Part shown: piece after piece, positions 22,917 to 35,085 of the stretch
Numbering within the stretch: the first letter of the stretch is position 1
Layout of the letters: each line of letters opens with the position of its first letter
Assembly (NCBI RefSeq): GCF_000237925.1
Contig: NC_031500.1
Span: 14,037,753-14,101,752, forward strand
DNA length: 64,000 bases
Direction of reading: 5' to 3'
From: Schistosoma mansoni
Taxonomy: Eukaryota; Platyhelminthes; Trematoda; Strigeidida; Schistosomatidae
Translations under genes and position numbers: made by a program
Notes under the pieces: model-generated
Told to the model about the DNA's origin: nothing
What the model saw: the letters and a program-made list of their open reading frames with translations, nothing else
Databases searched by the model: none

Positions 22917-24164
22917 AATTAACTATCACTGATTACTTATAAAGCAGGATTAGAATTGTGAGGTTTTGCAGAAAAATGCGAAATGTTGTTTTGTTACTGA
23001 AACTAAAAATTGATGTGAAATTTATAGCTTAACATATTGTGCTTTCTAGAAATCTGTCTAGTGTTTGTAGAGCATGTAGTTTTCCTTCAGACATATGCAA
23101 TCTGACGCAACCACGATGAAAATGTTCATATACTTAGTGTGATTGACGATGGTGGTTTTTGTAAGGATACTCACATTCAATGGTAACACTATATAAGTAG
23201 TAATGAAGCCTGATAAATATTATTGAGAATAATAAAGATTGTTATTCGGAACTTCGTTACATTTAATTTAGATGAGAAGCTCGTGCACACTTTGTTTGTT
23301 TCATTGCAGTAATTTTCATACTGATAATTGTGTAATGTGACATAAGCCATTTACAAAGTACAGGTTTATGTACGCCTAATGATGATAATCAACTCCCCAA
23401 ACTGAGGTGTATGAAGTATGGTTCGAAATTGAGATCAACTAGTTGAAAGTCAAGCAGTTATCTCTCTATTATACGTCCAAGCTGTAGCCAACAAGCGAAA
23501 GCAATTGGTTCATAACATAAAAATATAGAACGAATGACATTTGTGAAATGTTAGCGTATATATGCTAGTGTTCCATGTACTCACGGTCTTGTCACAGAGA
23601 TCGAATAAACCAATTAGTTGAGATTTACTAAACGTAATAGAAATTACCCAAATACCTATTGCCGTTTTCGTTTATATACGTAAGCCTTTTAAGAGCAACG
23701 AGACAAGAAGAGTATTGCATTAGATTTTAAGTTATAAATTGTCCACTTTATTTATATTATCATCACTAAACTCAATATCTCTTTTTTCGAATTTTCAGAA
23801 TATTGTCATGTTTATTTTTATCCACCACTCACGTTTATGTTTTTCGAGTGGATAAAAGAATTCAAACCCTTCGTGATAACTTAAAGTTACACCAATATTA
23901 CCTCAAAAATTCGAAGTTGTACAACAAACCCCAAACACAATCTAGCAAACGGCAATGTCAATTTGCTTATGTTACAAAAAGAATTTAGATATATAACATA
24001 TCAGTTAATGGATGATGAGAACCAAAGTATTGTTCATATTCCTAGTGATGTTATAGTATAAATGGTTAGATACTTTGAATGACATGGTTCAAAATCAGAC
24101 ACAATAGTACAGATGAATTTCAAATGAATTTTAGCTTACTTATTTAATACACATAGACATCAGA
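22917..24164. other. AT-rich non-coding stretch
   Basis: Nothing recognisable. Confidence 0.5.
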
Positions 24165-24375
24165 ACAATAGTCAGTCAGTTATATGCAACGTAGAATCTG
24201 ACACATGTTCATCGGTTCACGTCGTCATACACACTACGTTAGTAGAACGAGACAAAATTATTCTAAGACGAATCCCATACTGGTAGAAAATATTAAATAT
24301 ATACAAAGAAAAAACGTTGAAGAAGATTTTGAGACTCAAGTTCTAGAGGAAGACAAGGACTGAATACACCTGTCA
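24165..24375 (-). mobile_element. Decayed LINE 3' UTR fragment
   Basis: It is a diverged match to the 3' end block at 19150-19380 (GTCAGTTATATGCAACGTAG, TTCATCGGTTCACG). It lies just downstream of SETD4. Confidence 0.6.
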
Positions 24376-24558
24376 CGGTACGACTAGGTACCAACATATA
24401 GCACATGGAGATAATCTGTTTTTAAGAAAAAAGACAAGAGAAAGGGAACTCAATCAAAAAAAAAACACAAATAAGTGAACAAGAACAGTATATAAAAAGA
24501 TATACAAGTCAATTGAACCCGTTTAAAATAGACACACACACACAATAATGTAGCTATA

Positions 24559-27500
24559 TTAACTCACCGTTAAACTTTTAATAAAACATTCACGTTGATC
24601 AAAATAATATAAAAATTCTTTACAAAATTGATCTACTAAACAAATAGATGTCAATGAAGCAGATGACATCAATGTTGACAAATTGTGCTGACAGGTGGGA
24701 TTATTCATTAAATGAACAATTTTTTCCCGATCATCTTTCAACTGTTCTAAAAGGATCGTATAAATTCGATTTAATAATGTTTGAATAGTTGAATAAATAG
24801 TGTTTTCTGAAATATTATACAAATTATCAAGGGATTGATAACACTGTTGTTGAGCATCATTATTATTTATATTACTTATAAATGTATACATTAAAAATAA
24901 TATTAAACCTAGGTGATAGGATGGACCAGAATTATTATTATTACTATTAAGTGATAAATAAACTGAACTCCATGTAACATCATCACCATCATCATCATTG
25001 CCATCACCATCATTATTGTCAGTGGAATGATCTGGTAGGCATAGATCTAACTTTTCAAGAATTTGATGAAAATAAAGACCTAATGAATAGTAGAATTGTG
25101 GTAATATCTTGAATTTATCCTCCACAGTTTGATTATCAGTAAACGATTCGACTAGATTAGATACAGTAGCAGAATCACAACTACTAATACTAATACTACT
25201 AGTCAATGTTATGAATGAATCGATTAAATTATGAAATAAATCCATGATGAAACGGTAACTTAAGTAAATCACTTCGTTGGTGTTTTTTTCATCGAATGGC
25301 AAAATGAAACCATATTCTGTCAATAGAGTTAAATTATCATGTGCTCCATAATTGATTAAAACCTAGAAATTAGGAGAAATTAGAAACGAAATTAATCAAC
25401 AGGATATGAAACAAACAAAACGAAACAATGAAATCAAGATTGGATGGTAACTAATTTGATCATGATTAATTAACGTTATTCAGTAAGTTAGTCAGCTACA
25501 ACGTAGGACCAGGCACATTTATGCATCGGTCCAAGTTGCCATACCTCGTTAGCACAACAAGATCAACACCGGATTCATAGTAGTTAATTTAGTGGTGGTG
25601 GTAGTATATAAATTATAGGTTGTATATAAGGATATAGTACAGGAAGGAAGAAAGTTATGAAGCAATCTTAATCTCAAGGTTTAAAGGAAGATAAAGAGTG
25701 TATACACCTACACAATTGTGATTGGTTCTGAGACATGTCACACAGAGTCTCCAACCATTGGTTACGATAGTCACGTGGATCCCAACCAAGTAGTCTGCAT
25801 CTGCCAACATGGCTCAGGCTAGAAGTTAGTGACTTCAAGCACTGATGCCACGTTTTGGTTTGGCCGCCCTTAACACTCTTCCGACCATTGCCAATACTAG
25901 TCAGCATAGCGCGTCGTGATAATCGGTGTTTAGGCATACGTAACACGTGGCCTAACCATCACAGTCGATGAAGATTCATGACCTCATCAACTGATTTACC
26001 ATCATTTCCTAATACCCTGTATCTAACCTCACTATAACTCATTATTATTTAGTTAGTGACTTCAAGCACTGATGCCATGTTTTGGTTTGGCCGCCCCTAA
26101 CTCTCTTCCAACCATCCCCAATACTAGTCATCATTACGTTATTAATATGGGAATTTATTGGGAGTTATTAAATTTACATAATTTACATAACGGACTGAAC
26201 TTCAAACATGTCGAGTATGAGACAATTATCCACTGCAGGCAATGGAAGACATAAACACAATATGGTGAGATGATTGAAGTTAGACAACTACAATATTGTG
26301 ATCTAGGGGTAAAGCATTTGCACGAAAGACTGAAGGATCTGAGTTCGATCCCCGATGAAGTTAAAAATGTGCACTGCCAGAGAGTCCCATACTAGGACGC
26401 AACAGCTTTTCAATGTTTCCCAGTTTACAGTGGTGATCTAGCTAACTGACATTAGTTCAGGAGTGAAGAAAAATAACGACTACTTATATGTATAGGCTTT
26501 AAACTCAATGAGGAGCGAAGGCAGCTTAGGCGTAGGCTGGTAAGGAGCCTACTCAATGATCATGAACGGTGGTGGACAAAGAAAAGATATAGAAAAGGTG
26601 GTGACAATAAGTAATAGTTGAAAACTATTTAGACTTGTCAAGGAAACATGTGTTAATAATTTGACTGTTAGCGAGACTATTTCGGAATAGGTAAGACAAT
26701 TGTTCACTCTCCTTCTCAATTGTTGGAGAATGGGTTGTTAAGTTATTACAGGAATAGTGTGTACTTTTATTTTAAGTCTTTTGTATATTTCCGTCCGGGT
26801 TCTGAATTGCGTACCAGAGTTTAATGAGTAACAGAGACTGTTAAGCAATTTATTGACCGTATGATCTACGTGAATACACTGTATTATTCATAGGGTTGCT
26901 TATCTGAGTCGAGATGAAGAAATGTATAAATGGTGTTAGTTTACGGCAATATATTAGACAGATCATGTTTCGTACTTGTAACTTACGGGTTATCAATAAA
27001 AATCATGAGAGCACAGTAATCTACCGTATACAAATCATTCAGTTGTCACAAATATTATTGTGAATTGTACAACTGATTGGTCAGTGAATAGTGAAGAATG
27101 TCTAGCTCTTTAGTCCAGCCTATATAATTTAGAGATGATGTCTCAGACTGTGAAGTTGGGCGATGTGAGAGAGTTACGTAAAGTATCAGTTCACTCAAGA
27201 CTGTAAAGTTAAGCATCTTGCTGACGAGTGGCAGCTAACTAGCATGAAGTCCAGGTTATGCAGGGTTTCCTACCATGTACTTACACGCATTCAGAGTATA
27301 ATTCGCCAATAGTTGTAATTGACCAATTACAGTAAATTAAAGCTCATAATGTTTATTGTTAAGTAGTATACAACATTACAGCTAAAAAGTAAATGATAAC
27401 ATTCTTCGCGTTATAAAAATAAAACACAAGAGACTACCTGTTCACCTGCAGATACTGAACGTTCCAAATATAATTCCAATGATAATCCTGTTTTAGACAG

Positions 27501-28370
27501 TGACAAAGCGGTTGGTACATTTTGATCATGATTAAAAAAATCAAAAAATGGTATCAAAGAGATTGTGTGGTTATTCTTCTCATTCATAAACAGTGAAACA
27601 ACTTCAAAATCATTACAAAAGCTCAAATCTTTTAAATCAAAACTGATTAGTAGATTATAAAGATGTTGAACCTGTGATAAAGATTCTTTAAAAGGACATG
27701 AAACACAACGTGAATTCACAGTACACCAAGCCCATAGAAATTCTTTTGGCGGAATATCATAACCTTTATAATGCAAACCTTTTGTACAATCATTGTTATT
27801 AGTAAAAATTGGTTTTATGCAATTCCACGACCTTAACAGTCGTGTTAGCAAACGTTTTAGTTTAATATTTATATCATTTGAATGAAAATAATCAGGAGAG
27901 TTAATTGTAAATATTCTCTCAAATAAACAGTCAGTATCTAATAAGATACAAGATAATGGATCTAAATAAACTTCTGGCAGAACAGATAGATAAGGTGCCC
28001 AAATCTTTCTTAGGATGCATTTGGTTGAAGTTGAACATTTACAATGGTACATAAAAGCTATAAGGGTATCAAGAGAGTTTAAATTAGCTTGATAACGTTT
28101 GGAATGTTCAAAACATGGACAATGATTAAGTAGATAAGCACATCGTAACGGTGTAAGAACTAAGTGTAAATCATCTAATGGTACAGAATAACAGCATTGT
28201 TTTGATTTTATTTCACAACAAGCAATTAGACCACGTTGGCCAAATTTTAATTTGTTTGAAATTTTCAATAAACTTCTTCCAGGATATGTAGTGTGCAGGC
28301 GGGATGATGCAGTTAACCAGTCATCAAATTCTTTCAGAGAACAGTCTTCATTTAACTTGTAATTAACCAT
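24559..28370 (-). CDS. SETD4: SETD4-like SET-domain protein lysine methyltransferase
   Basis: Two exons, 28370-27438 and 25362-24559, give 578 residues. The junction is phase 0: donor CAG|GTAGTC at 27437 and acceptor TTTCTAG at 25363 join GEQ to VLINYGAHDN. The SET domain starts around residue 44 (FGQRGL) and includes IWAPYLSVLPEVY, EFLWAWCTVNSRCV, FFDFFNHD (NH at 280-281) and the catalytic-tyrosine motif INYGAHDN (Tyr316). All of these match SETD4 rather than SETD3 or SETD6. A Rubisco-LSMT-type substrate-binding domain should follow and is weakly conserved. It is interrupted by an acidic Asn/Asp run (DNNDGDGNDDDGDDV), which helps make it longer than the 440-residue human protein. SETD4 proteins methylate lysines, with histone H4K20 reported as a target. 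GTGAGT at the very end could be a further donor, but TAA follows at once and the similarity is used up. Confidence 0.9.
25490..25992 (-). mobile_element. RTE-type LINE 3' end in the SETD4 intron
   Basis: It codes LRMPKHRLSRRAMLTSIGNG through SLSSF and carries the same 3' UTR as 19150-19590. It lies in the same orientation as SETD4. Confidence 0.9.
26040..26130 (-). mobile_element. Short LINE fragment
   Basis: A second, shorter match to the same coding block (CACTGATGCCATGTTTTGG, AACTCTCTTCCAACCATC) just downstream of the previous copy. It could be a partial duplication or a separate insertion. Confidence 0.65.
26280..26450 (+). repeat. Decayed tRNA-derived SINE
   Basis: Box A (TGATCTAGGGGTAAAGCATT), box B (GAGTTCGATCCCC), a hammerhead remnant (GAGTCCCATACTAGGACG) and the tail GGTGATCTAGCT remain. 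The CTGANGA core and GAAA box are both altered. Confidence 0.65.
26495..26700 (+). mobile_element. Decayed internal LINE fragment
   Basis: LNEERRQLRRRLVRSLLND followed by ERWWTKK matches the linker before the RT domain seen at 32885-33050. It lies in the SETD4 intron, opposite to the gene. Confidence 0.65.
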
Positions 28371-28491
28371 GAACTAAAATCGATTAACATAATAACAGTA
28401 ATAGTGACAAGGTGAGTACCAACCAAAATCAAACAGAATCGATTTATAACCTTTAGGCTTTTATATCATTTAATATATTCAAAACGTAAAT

Positions 28492-29016
28492 TATTTATTT
28501 ATTCATTTAAACACATAAATATTGGTACAAGAAAGCACCAGATAAATATGCGCCTCACAAATCTCATTCGATTTATGTGAGGGCTGTGTTACTGCCCAGG
28601 TGCCCAGACTGAAGCAGGTGGTTTTCTTAGGGGGCCACACCCGTAGCCTTTGACCTGAAGGTCTGATCCACAAGGCATTGGAGCATCGTGAGGAGATACT
28701 GTCCCATAGTAGACAGTGACCAACGACTGGTTCATACGCCATTTGTTCCCTCACGATACTGGAGCTCATGTGCACCATTGGTTTGGAATCAGAGTTTTCC
28801 AACTCCCCTAGGTGGACTCTCCGTGTCCACCAACCCGGTTAAAGCGCCGGACATTCGCTTTTCGTCCTCTCAATTTCGTAAACAACACCCCCTTTGTGAG
28901 AAGGCAGTGAGTAGGACTTCCCTGGCAGAGGCTATATACGCGTGGCCATGTGAGAGCATTTCGAGAGGGAGAGCGGACTCTCCCCACTATCGGCCGTACC
29001 AGGGCATTTGGGGGCC
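28492..29016 (-). mobile_element. 525 bp retroposon-like repeat with target duplication, copy A
   Basis: It is flanked by a perfect 11 bp duplication AAAACGTAAAT (28481-28491 and 29017-29027). On the minus strand it begins GGCCCCCAAATGCCCTGG and ends in an (AAAT)n-like tail. That arrangement is typical of an L1/RTE-mobilised SINE or a short non-coding retroposon. It is G+C-rich relative to its flanks. Long open frames occur on both strands, but nothing indicates a protein. It is nearly identical to the inverted copy at 30231-30750. I do not recognise the family. Confidence 0.8.
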
Positions 29017-29027
29017 AAAACGTAAAT

Positions 29028-29722
29028 AGTCACTATTTATTTATTATTCTAAACAGTAAGCGTTTGTGAGATGAGTGAAGTTAATGAATTTATTTTTTTT
29101 AGGAGAAATACAATTGGTTTCGAGAAAAAATTAGTCCTCAATGATTCTTTACAAACTTCTATCGTACCGATGTAAAATATATTTTAAGTGGACTGACACA
29201 ACTGTCTGAAACTTGCTTGATTAAAAATTGCAGAGACGTTTAAATAGTCTGTTGAATTAATAGTAATGGGTTTATTTCTAAACAAATTCAAGTATTTGAT
29301 AAATAGCACCCATTAGGCTGCGATTTTTTCAATAGACAGGTATACTCAATGCAAGAGTTATATATATATCCTGCATACCATTGAACACTTGGTTTAACTC
29401 ATGACAATTATTAAATCACGTGAAACATTTTTGGTTTTTTGTATTCTAGTCGTTTTCATGTTGTATATATTCGACTATTCAGCTGAATGCTTGAACACAC
29501 CCTACACTCCACTGACTGCATAAGTATACTTTTGCTTGTCTGTGTCGAATTAGCTGTTATTGTGCTCATATGGCTGCTTTTTTCTAGTTACTGAAGTATA
29601 CATCCCTATAAATTTCTGCAAATGACTCTTGACCTTACGCTATCTGCTTGAAAGCAATTTGCGTTCGGGTCATCAAACATTGCATCTTCTATAATTAAAT
29701 CAAAACCTAAAGGTTCAGCTGC

Positions 29723-29724
<2 letters not shown>
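29028..29724. other. AT-rich spacer between the inverted repeats
   Basis: Nothing recognisable. It is single-copy-like sequence between copies A and B of the 525 bp element. Confidence 0.5.

Positions 29725-29761
<37 letters not shown>
29725..29761. repeat. (TA)n microsatellite
   Basis: About 18 TA units. Confidence 0.95.
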
Positions 29762-29765
<4 letters not shown>

Positions 29766-29935
29766 CGAATTGGAGTAACGGCTTAGGAGTTAAGGTGTTA
29801 GAATTTTAGACACTAAATCCTAGGTTAGAACCCCACCCAACATAATTCCGCCTGATGAAACAGACAGCATTACTAGACCTCATATATAAATTATGACTCG
29901 AAGCAAAGTAAGTAGAGCCGTGCCTGGTAATGAGT
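29762..29935 (+). repeat. Decayed tRNA-like SINE
   Basis: GGCTTAGGAGTTAAGGTGTT resembles a box A and CTAGGTTAGAACCCC a box B, at SINE spacing. No clear hammerhead remains, although CTGATGAAACAGACAG could be its trace. Confidence 0.45.
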
Positions 29936-30109
29936 CAATGATAATAATTTGGCTAAAGTTACTAAACTCTTCGCATAAGTGCAGAGAAAGAAGTCAGTAA
30001 CAAAACACTAATAAGGGTAGTCGTAACGCTATTCACAGTGAACTAACAACAGCTATGTTTTACCAGGATCATCAACGTAAACCTCATGAAGAAACTATGG
30101 ACCCTATGT

Positions 30110-30200
30110 TACCCCCTTTAGACTACTAACCAGTAACTTTAAGTACTGATACCAAGTTTTAATTTGATCACATAGCCTTTCCCCAACATATTCTTATGTT
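30110..30200 (-). mobile_element. Decayed LINE fragment
   Basis: AGTAACTTTAAGTACTGATA and CAAGTTTTAATTTGATCACA match, with many changes, the block at 26040-26120. Confidence 0.45.
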
Positions 30201-30230
30201 ATCCAGTTTAATTTGCTAGAGTAGATGGTA

Positions 30231-30750
30231 GACCCCCGAATGCCCTGGTACGGCCGAGAGTGAGGAGAGTCTGCTCTCCCTCTCGAAATGCTCTCACATG
30301 GCCACGCGAATATATAGCCTCTGCCAGGGAAGTCCTACTCACTGCCTTCTCACAAAGGGGGTGTTGTTTACGAAATTGAGAGGACGAAAAGCGAATGTCC
30401 GGCGCTTTAACCGGGTTGGTGGACACGGAGAGTCCACCTAGGGGAGTTGGAAAACTCTGATTCCAAACCAATGGTGCACATGAGCTCCAGTATCGTGAGG
30501 GAACAAATGGCGTATGAACCAGTCGTTGGTCACTGTCTACTATGGGACAGTATCTCCTCACGATGCTCCAATGCCTTGTGGATCAGACCTTCAGGTCAAA
30601 GGCTACGGGTGTGGCCCCCTAAGAAAACCACCTGCTTCAGTCTGGGCACCTGGGCAGTAACACAGCCCTCACACAAATCGAATGAGATTTGTGAGGCGCA
30701 TATTTATCTGGTGCTTTCTTGTACCAATATTTATGTGTTTAAATAAATAA
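30231..30750 (+). mobile_element. 525 bp retroposon-like repeat, copy B (inverted)
   Basis: It is a near-identical reverse copy of 28492-29016, starting at CCCCCGAATGCCCTGG and ending with an (AAAT)n-like tail. Only a few differences are visible, for example in the AGTGAGGAGAGTCTGC block. No perfect target duplication is seen. The pair could fold into a hairpin with a 1.2 kb loop. Confidence 0.8.
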
Positions 30751-32743
30751 TAAGACATGTAATAAACCTTAGCCAGTTGAGTCTATAAAAGTTTACGACT
30801 CAGTCCACCAAATCACCACCTTACCTTGTAGTCTTCACTTAACATCCTCATCTCTCGCATACTGATCTCAACTTATTTGCATACAGCTGGAAAATATCTA
30901 TGGCTGAACGCTAGGAACTTATGCATATTTTTCAATTGTATAGTTCATTTTCCATAGCTACAAAATAATACGGAACAGACTGCACTGAAATATATAAATT
31001 CCAAAGGGTACATACGTATGTCCCCTGTACTATAAGTATTGTCGGTGAGTAAAAATCTATTCAGCTTTCGTATCTGTCCCGACACATTATCAACTGTCAG
31101 CCTAACATAAAACAATAACTTGTGGTAAGTGAATTAGTCCATACAGTTATTTTATTTATTTGTTGCAATATGCATCAATGCAAACTCAATCTGAAACAAC
31201 TGTTTGCTCTTGGGTTTAGAGAAACGAGTACTAATCAGTATTGCTACTTAATTTGTCTGGAAGACTGTATTTTTCAACAGTTAATCAGCAAAATTATACC
31301 GTTCGTACACTAAAAGGCAGTAAAAATCCCTCTAGTTAGGAGATCAAGTCCTGAATTCAAAAGTTAATCCTTAGGTCATATTGCAGAGGTATATAAAATT
31401 AGAATAGACAGTATTAAAGTAAATTACTTAATGTAGCCAATTCAGTTATTTGTGAACTGAACCCCAATCACAAGTATTTAAGTAAATAGCATGCACTGGG
31501 ATGATTTACTTCGTGACGATTTTCCTAGGTTTGTTCTTGTTCAGCTTAAGTTAATTGATAGATATCTTTTGAAAAGGCTTCGCTAGGCATTAAACAGGAA
31601 ATCATAGGCACTACTTATCCTATTTTCATTGTTAATCGTTACGAAATTGAAATCTGATCTATTGAAGAGTTAGAAAATCATTAGCTGTGAAGTGGATTAA
31701 TTACAACTGTTGTGGTTTAATTCTTACTACTCATTAAAATAGCGCTGGCCAAATAAATCTATGTTCCTAATAATTTGACAACGCATGTGAGAAGTCTGAA
31801 TATCTTTTTAATAAACATCTCCACCAAGTTAACTAGACAACAGAAGTTTGGTTTTCAAAGATTATGTGACTCTTATCAAAATTAAAGACACATGATTTGG
31901 ATCCTAATATGCGTAAATGCTAACTAGAGGTTCGCATTTTGGATATTGGGTAAAAGATGTAGATACGGTATAATTCTAGTTAAGAATTTCTAAACATGTG
32001 GATCTACTGAGTATTATCTATTATATTGTAAATGGGTATTTTTTAACAAAACAGATTTATGTTGTTCTTTCGAATCAACAAATTTCATATGCGGGTATAT
32101 ATATGTTCAGTCTTATATAGCATTTTTCATGTTATCTTTTAGTTAGGTGATTAAAATGGTTGGGCTTACGTTAAAGGATGAATTGAAATATCGTTTGAGA
32201 TTGAAACTGAAAAACATTTCAATAAACCTAACATTAACATTTACTGGTAAAATAGCTTTAACTGTCATAACATGAAGAATAAGGTAGAACTATGTTTCGC
32301 AATAATAGTTAAACATCGACTAGTAATGAACAAACTGTTTTTTTTTCAGATACAGCACTTATAATTAAAAATATTCAATTTTCTAGAAGTTTGAAATAGC
32401 AAATCTGGGTAGGTAATTTGAGTTCACTTAATTAAAAGGTCGTATAATAATCAGTTCTAAAAATAAAAGTTACTTTTAAATTAAATTTCGAAACTAGATT
32501 TATAAATCATCTGACTTTATTTCTAATTAAACATATTAGTGAGATATCAATAAGTGTCTTGGCAGTTTGCTAAGAACTACACCAATTCATGTTGCATCAG
32601 TATATTTTCTAACGGCAGCCTCGTAACTCTCCGTCGTAAGAACGTCTAAAGACCATATGAACTTATACATATTTCATAAGAGTAGTGTCTTCGGGATATG
32701 TTTAAACATCTTAATCCCCACGTGGGCCGAACCATCTCGGCTC
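30751..32743. other. AT-rich non-coding stretch
   Basis: No gene or repeat recognised over about 2 kb. Confidence 0.5.
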
Positions 32744-32800
32744 ATGAATCTCCATCGACTGAGATGGTTGGGCCACGTGCTACGTATGCCTGAAATCCAC
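32744..32800 (+). mobile_element. Short LINE fragment
   Basis: CATCGACTGAGATGGTTGGG and CCACGTGCTACGTATGCCTG encode the LHRLRWLGHVLRMPE block of the RTE-type LINE. It is isolated from the larger copy that starts at about 32885. Confidence 0.75.
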
Positions 32801-32884
32801 TAGTTTTTTGCAATCCTTTGGTTAAAATCTATTAGTAATTTAAACCAAATGGTTACAAAAAACCAATGGATTTCTTCTAAGTAT

Positions 32885-35085
32885 ATTGCACTGATGGATT
32901 CTCGTAAGCTCATCCCATCAGGCCCTGAACACGACGAAGAGGGAAAACAAATCAGATCTAGGTTAACCAAAAGTCTAAGGAACGATTGTTAGCGGTGGTG
33001 GGCAACGAAAGCAAAAGAGATGGAAAAGATAGCGGCTGTAGGCAACACCTGGCAACTCTTCAGACTAATAAAAGAAACCGGAATTAAGAAGTCAAGTGTA
33101 AGCGAAACAATCTCGGAAAAAGACGGAACCCTTATCTGCTCTCAACCCAGACGTTTAGGACGATGGGCGGAACGCTTTAGAGAACAGTTTAGCTGGCCTT
33201 CAGCTACTCTACAGTTACCCACCATCTCCAAACAGTCTAGATGGGGCATTAAAGTAGGTTCCCCAACTACAGCTGAAGTTCAAAAAGATATAGCTAATCT
33301 GAAACGAGGAAGAGCAGCTGGTCCAGATGGATTGGCTCCAGAGGTCTTTAAATATGGTGGTCCAATTTTAGCGATTAGGTTAACTAATATTTTAGCTAAA
33401 ATCTGGGAGTTGGACGTAATCGCTTCCGACTGGTCACAATCACTGATTGTCGCAATATATAAGAAAGGATCAAAATCATCCTGCGATAATCATAGAGAGA
33501 TTAGTTTAACTAATATAGTGTCTAAAATACTAGCCTCAATAATTATCGGGCACCTAGCAAAGATTTGTGAACTGCAAACACGAGATAATCAGGCTGTTTT
33601 CAGACCTGGTTGTGGCTGTATCGACCACGTATTCACTATTCTATTGATGAAGTAGTGAAACTTCATCAGTTGAAATGGCTAAGACACGTGTTACGTATGC
33701 CCAACCACCAACTGCCACGACGTGCAATGTTTTATGGAGTAAAAGTAGGTTGGAAGAAAGCTAGGGGCGGCCACACCAAAACGTGGCACAAATCCATGAA
33801 GTCACTAACAATTGGACTGAGCCATGCTGGTAGGTGTAGACTACCTGGTTGGGATTTGCGAGCTGATAGCAATCGATGGTCAGAGATCTTGAATGACATG
33901 GCAAACTGTCATTTGACTTTACAACCTCAAGCGATGTCCGACAAGGCTGTCCACTATCCCCATTTTTGTTTAACTTCATCATAGACCTACTATTGGAAAT
34001 AACACTCTCATCGACTGAATTTTCAAAAACTAATCTCTTGCCAGGAGGTCCACTTATCGACTTGGATTACGCAGATGACATAGTCCTGATTGGTGAAGAC
34101 GCTGATAAAATGCCGAGTCTTCTGTTAGAACTGAGTAACAATGCCAGGATATTTGAAATGCATTTTCCCCCCCCCTCTAAATGTAAATTGTTACTCCAGG
34201 ACTGTCCTGCGTCAACACCTGAACTAAGAATAGGGAGTGAAGTAGTCGAACGCGTCGACAACTTCACTTATCTTGGAAGTTTGATCAGCCCTAATGGGTT
34301 GGTGTCTGACGAAATCTCAGCACGGATTCAGAAAACTCGTTTGGCTTTTGCCAACTTACGTCACCTATGGCGAAGACGAGATATCCGTCTATCAAATAAG
34401 GGACGAGTATACTGCGCAGCAGTTCGCTCTGTTCTACTTTACGGCTGTGAAACGTGGCCATTAAGAGTAGAAGATACTCGTAAGTTACTAGTATTTGAAC
34501 ACAGATGCCTTAGAAATACTGCTCGCATCTGCTGGGATAACCGGGTAAGTAATAGCGAGGTTAGACACAGGGTATTAGGGAATGATGGTAAATCAGTTGA
34601 TGAGGTCATGAATCTTCATCGACTGAGATGGTTGGGCCACGAGTTACGTATGCCTGAACACCGATTACCAAGACGCGCTATGCTGACTAGTATTGGCAAT
34701 GGTTGGAAGAGAGTTAAGGGCGGCCAAACTAAAACGTGGCATCAGTGTTTGAAGTCACTGACTTCTAGTCTGAGCCATGTTGGCAGATGCAGACTACTTG
34801 GTTGGGGTCCACGTGACTATCGTAACCAATGGTTGGAGACTCTGTGTGACATGTCTCAGAATCGATCACAATCGCGCAGGTGTATACACTCTTTATCTTC
34901 ACTTAAACCTTTCTTTCTTCCTTTATTACATCCTTATATACAACCTTTCTTTTATATATTGCCACCACTAAATTAACTACTTCTATTAATCTGGTGTTCA
35001 TCTTGTTGTGCTAATGAGTGAGGTATGGCAACTTGGACCGATGCATAAATGTGCCTGGTCCTACGTTGTAGCTGACTGACTGTCG
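32885..35085 (+). mobile_element. Mosaic RTE-type LINE (RT domain and 3' end)
   Basis: The 5' part is missing. From 33020 it codes the RT start (GRAAGPDGLAPEVF, VAIYKKGSKSSC, GCGCIDHVFTI), then from about 33930 SSDVRQGCPLSPFLFN and the catalytic LDYADDIVLIG, and on to the C-terminus at about 34900 (TKTWHQCLKSLTSSLSHVGR). The 3' UTR ends near 35085. Between the two RT parts, 33655-33925 is a foreign block. The last 900 bases are nearly identical to 53064-53945. It is probably of the SR3/Perere-3 kind, but I cannot confirm the family name. Frame breaks mean that it is not active. Confidence 0.88.
33655..33925 (+). mobile_element. C-terminal LINE segment embedded within another LINE's RT domain
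   Basis: It codes KLHQLKWLRHVLRMPNHQ to RWSEILNDMA, a C-terminal block from a different LINE subfamily. It sits where the host copy should have its YxDD-upstream palm region (about 70 residues between CIDHVFTI and SSDVRQG). The host copy has its own C-terminal block at 34600-34890. Confidence 0.75.

Noticed and set aside
24559-24565. GTGAGT at the end of SETD4 as a donor to a third coding exon
   Set aside because: A stop follows directly, the family's C-terminal domain is already complete, and no downstream exon could be recognised. A retained possibility, but not annotated.
28503-28802. 99-codon open frame on the minus strand, with the same frame at 30447-30746
   Set aside because: It lies within the 525 bp retroposon-like repeat, an equally long frame is open on the other strand, and there is no recognisable domain. 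The conservation reflects recent copying.
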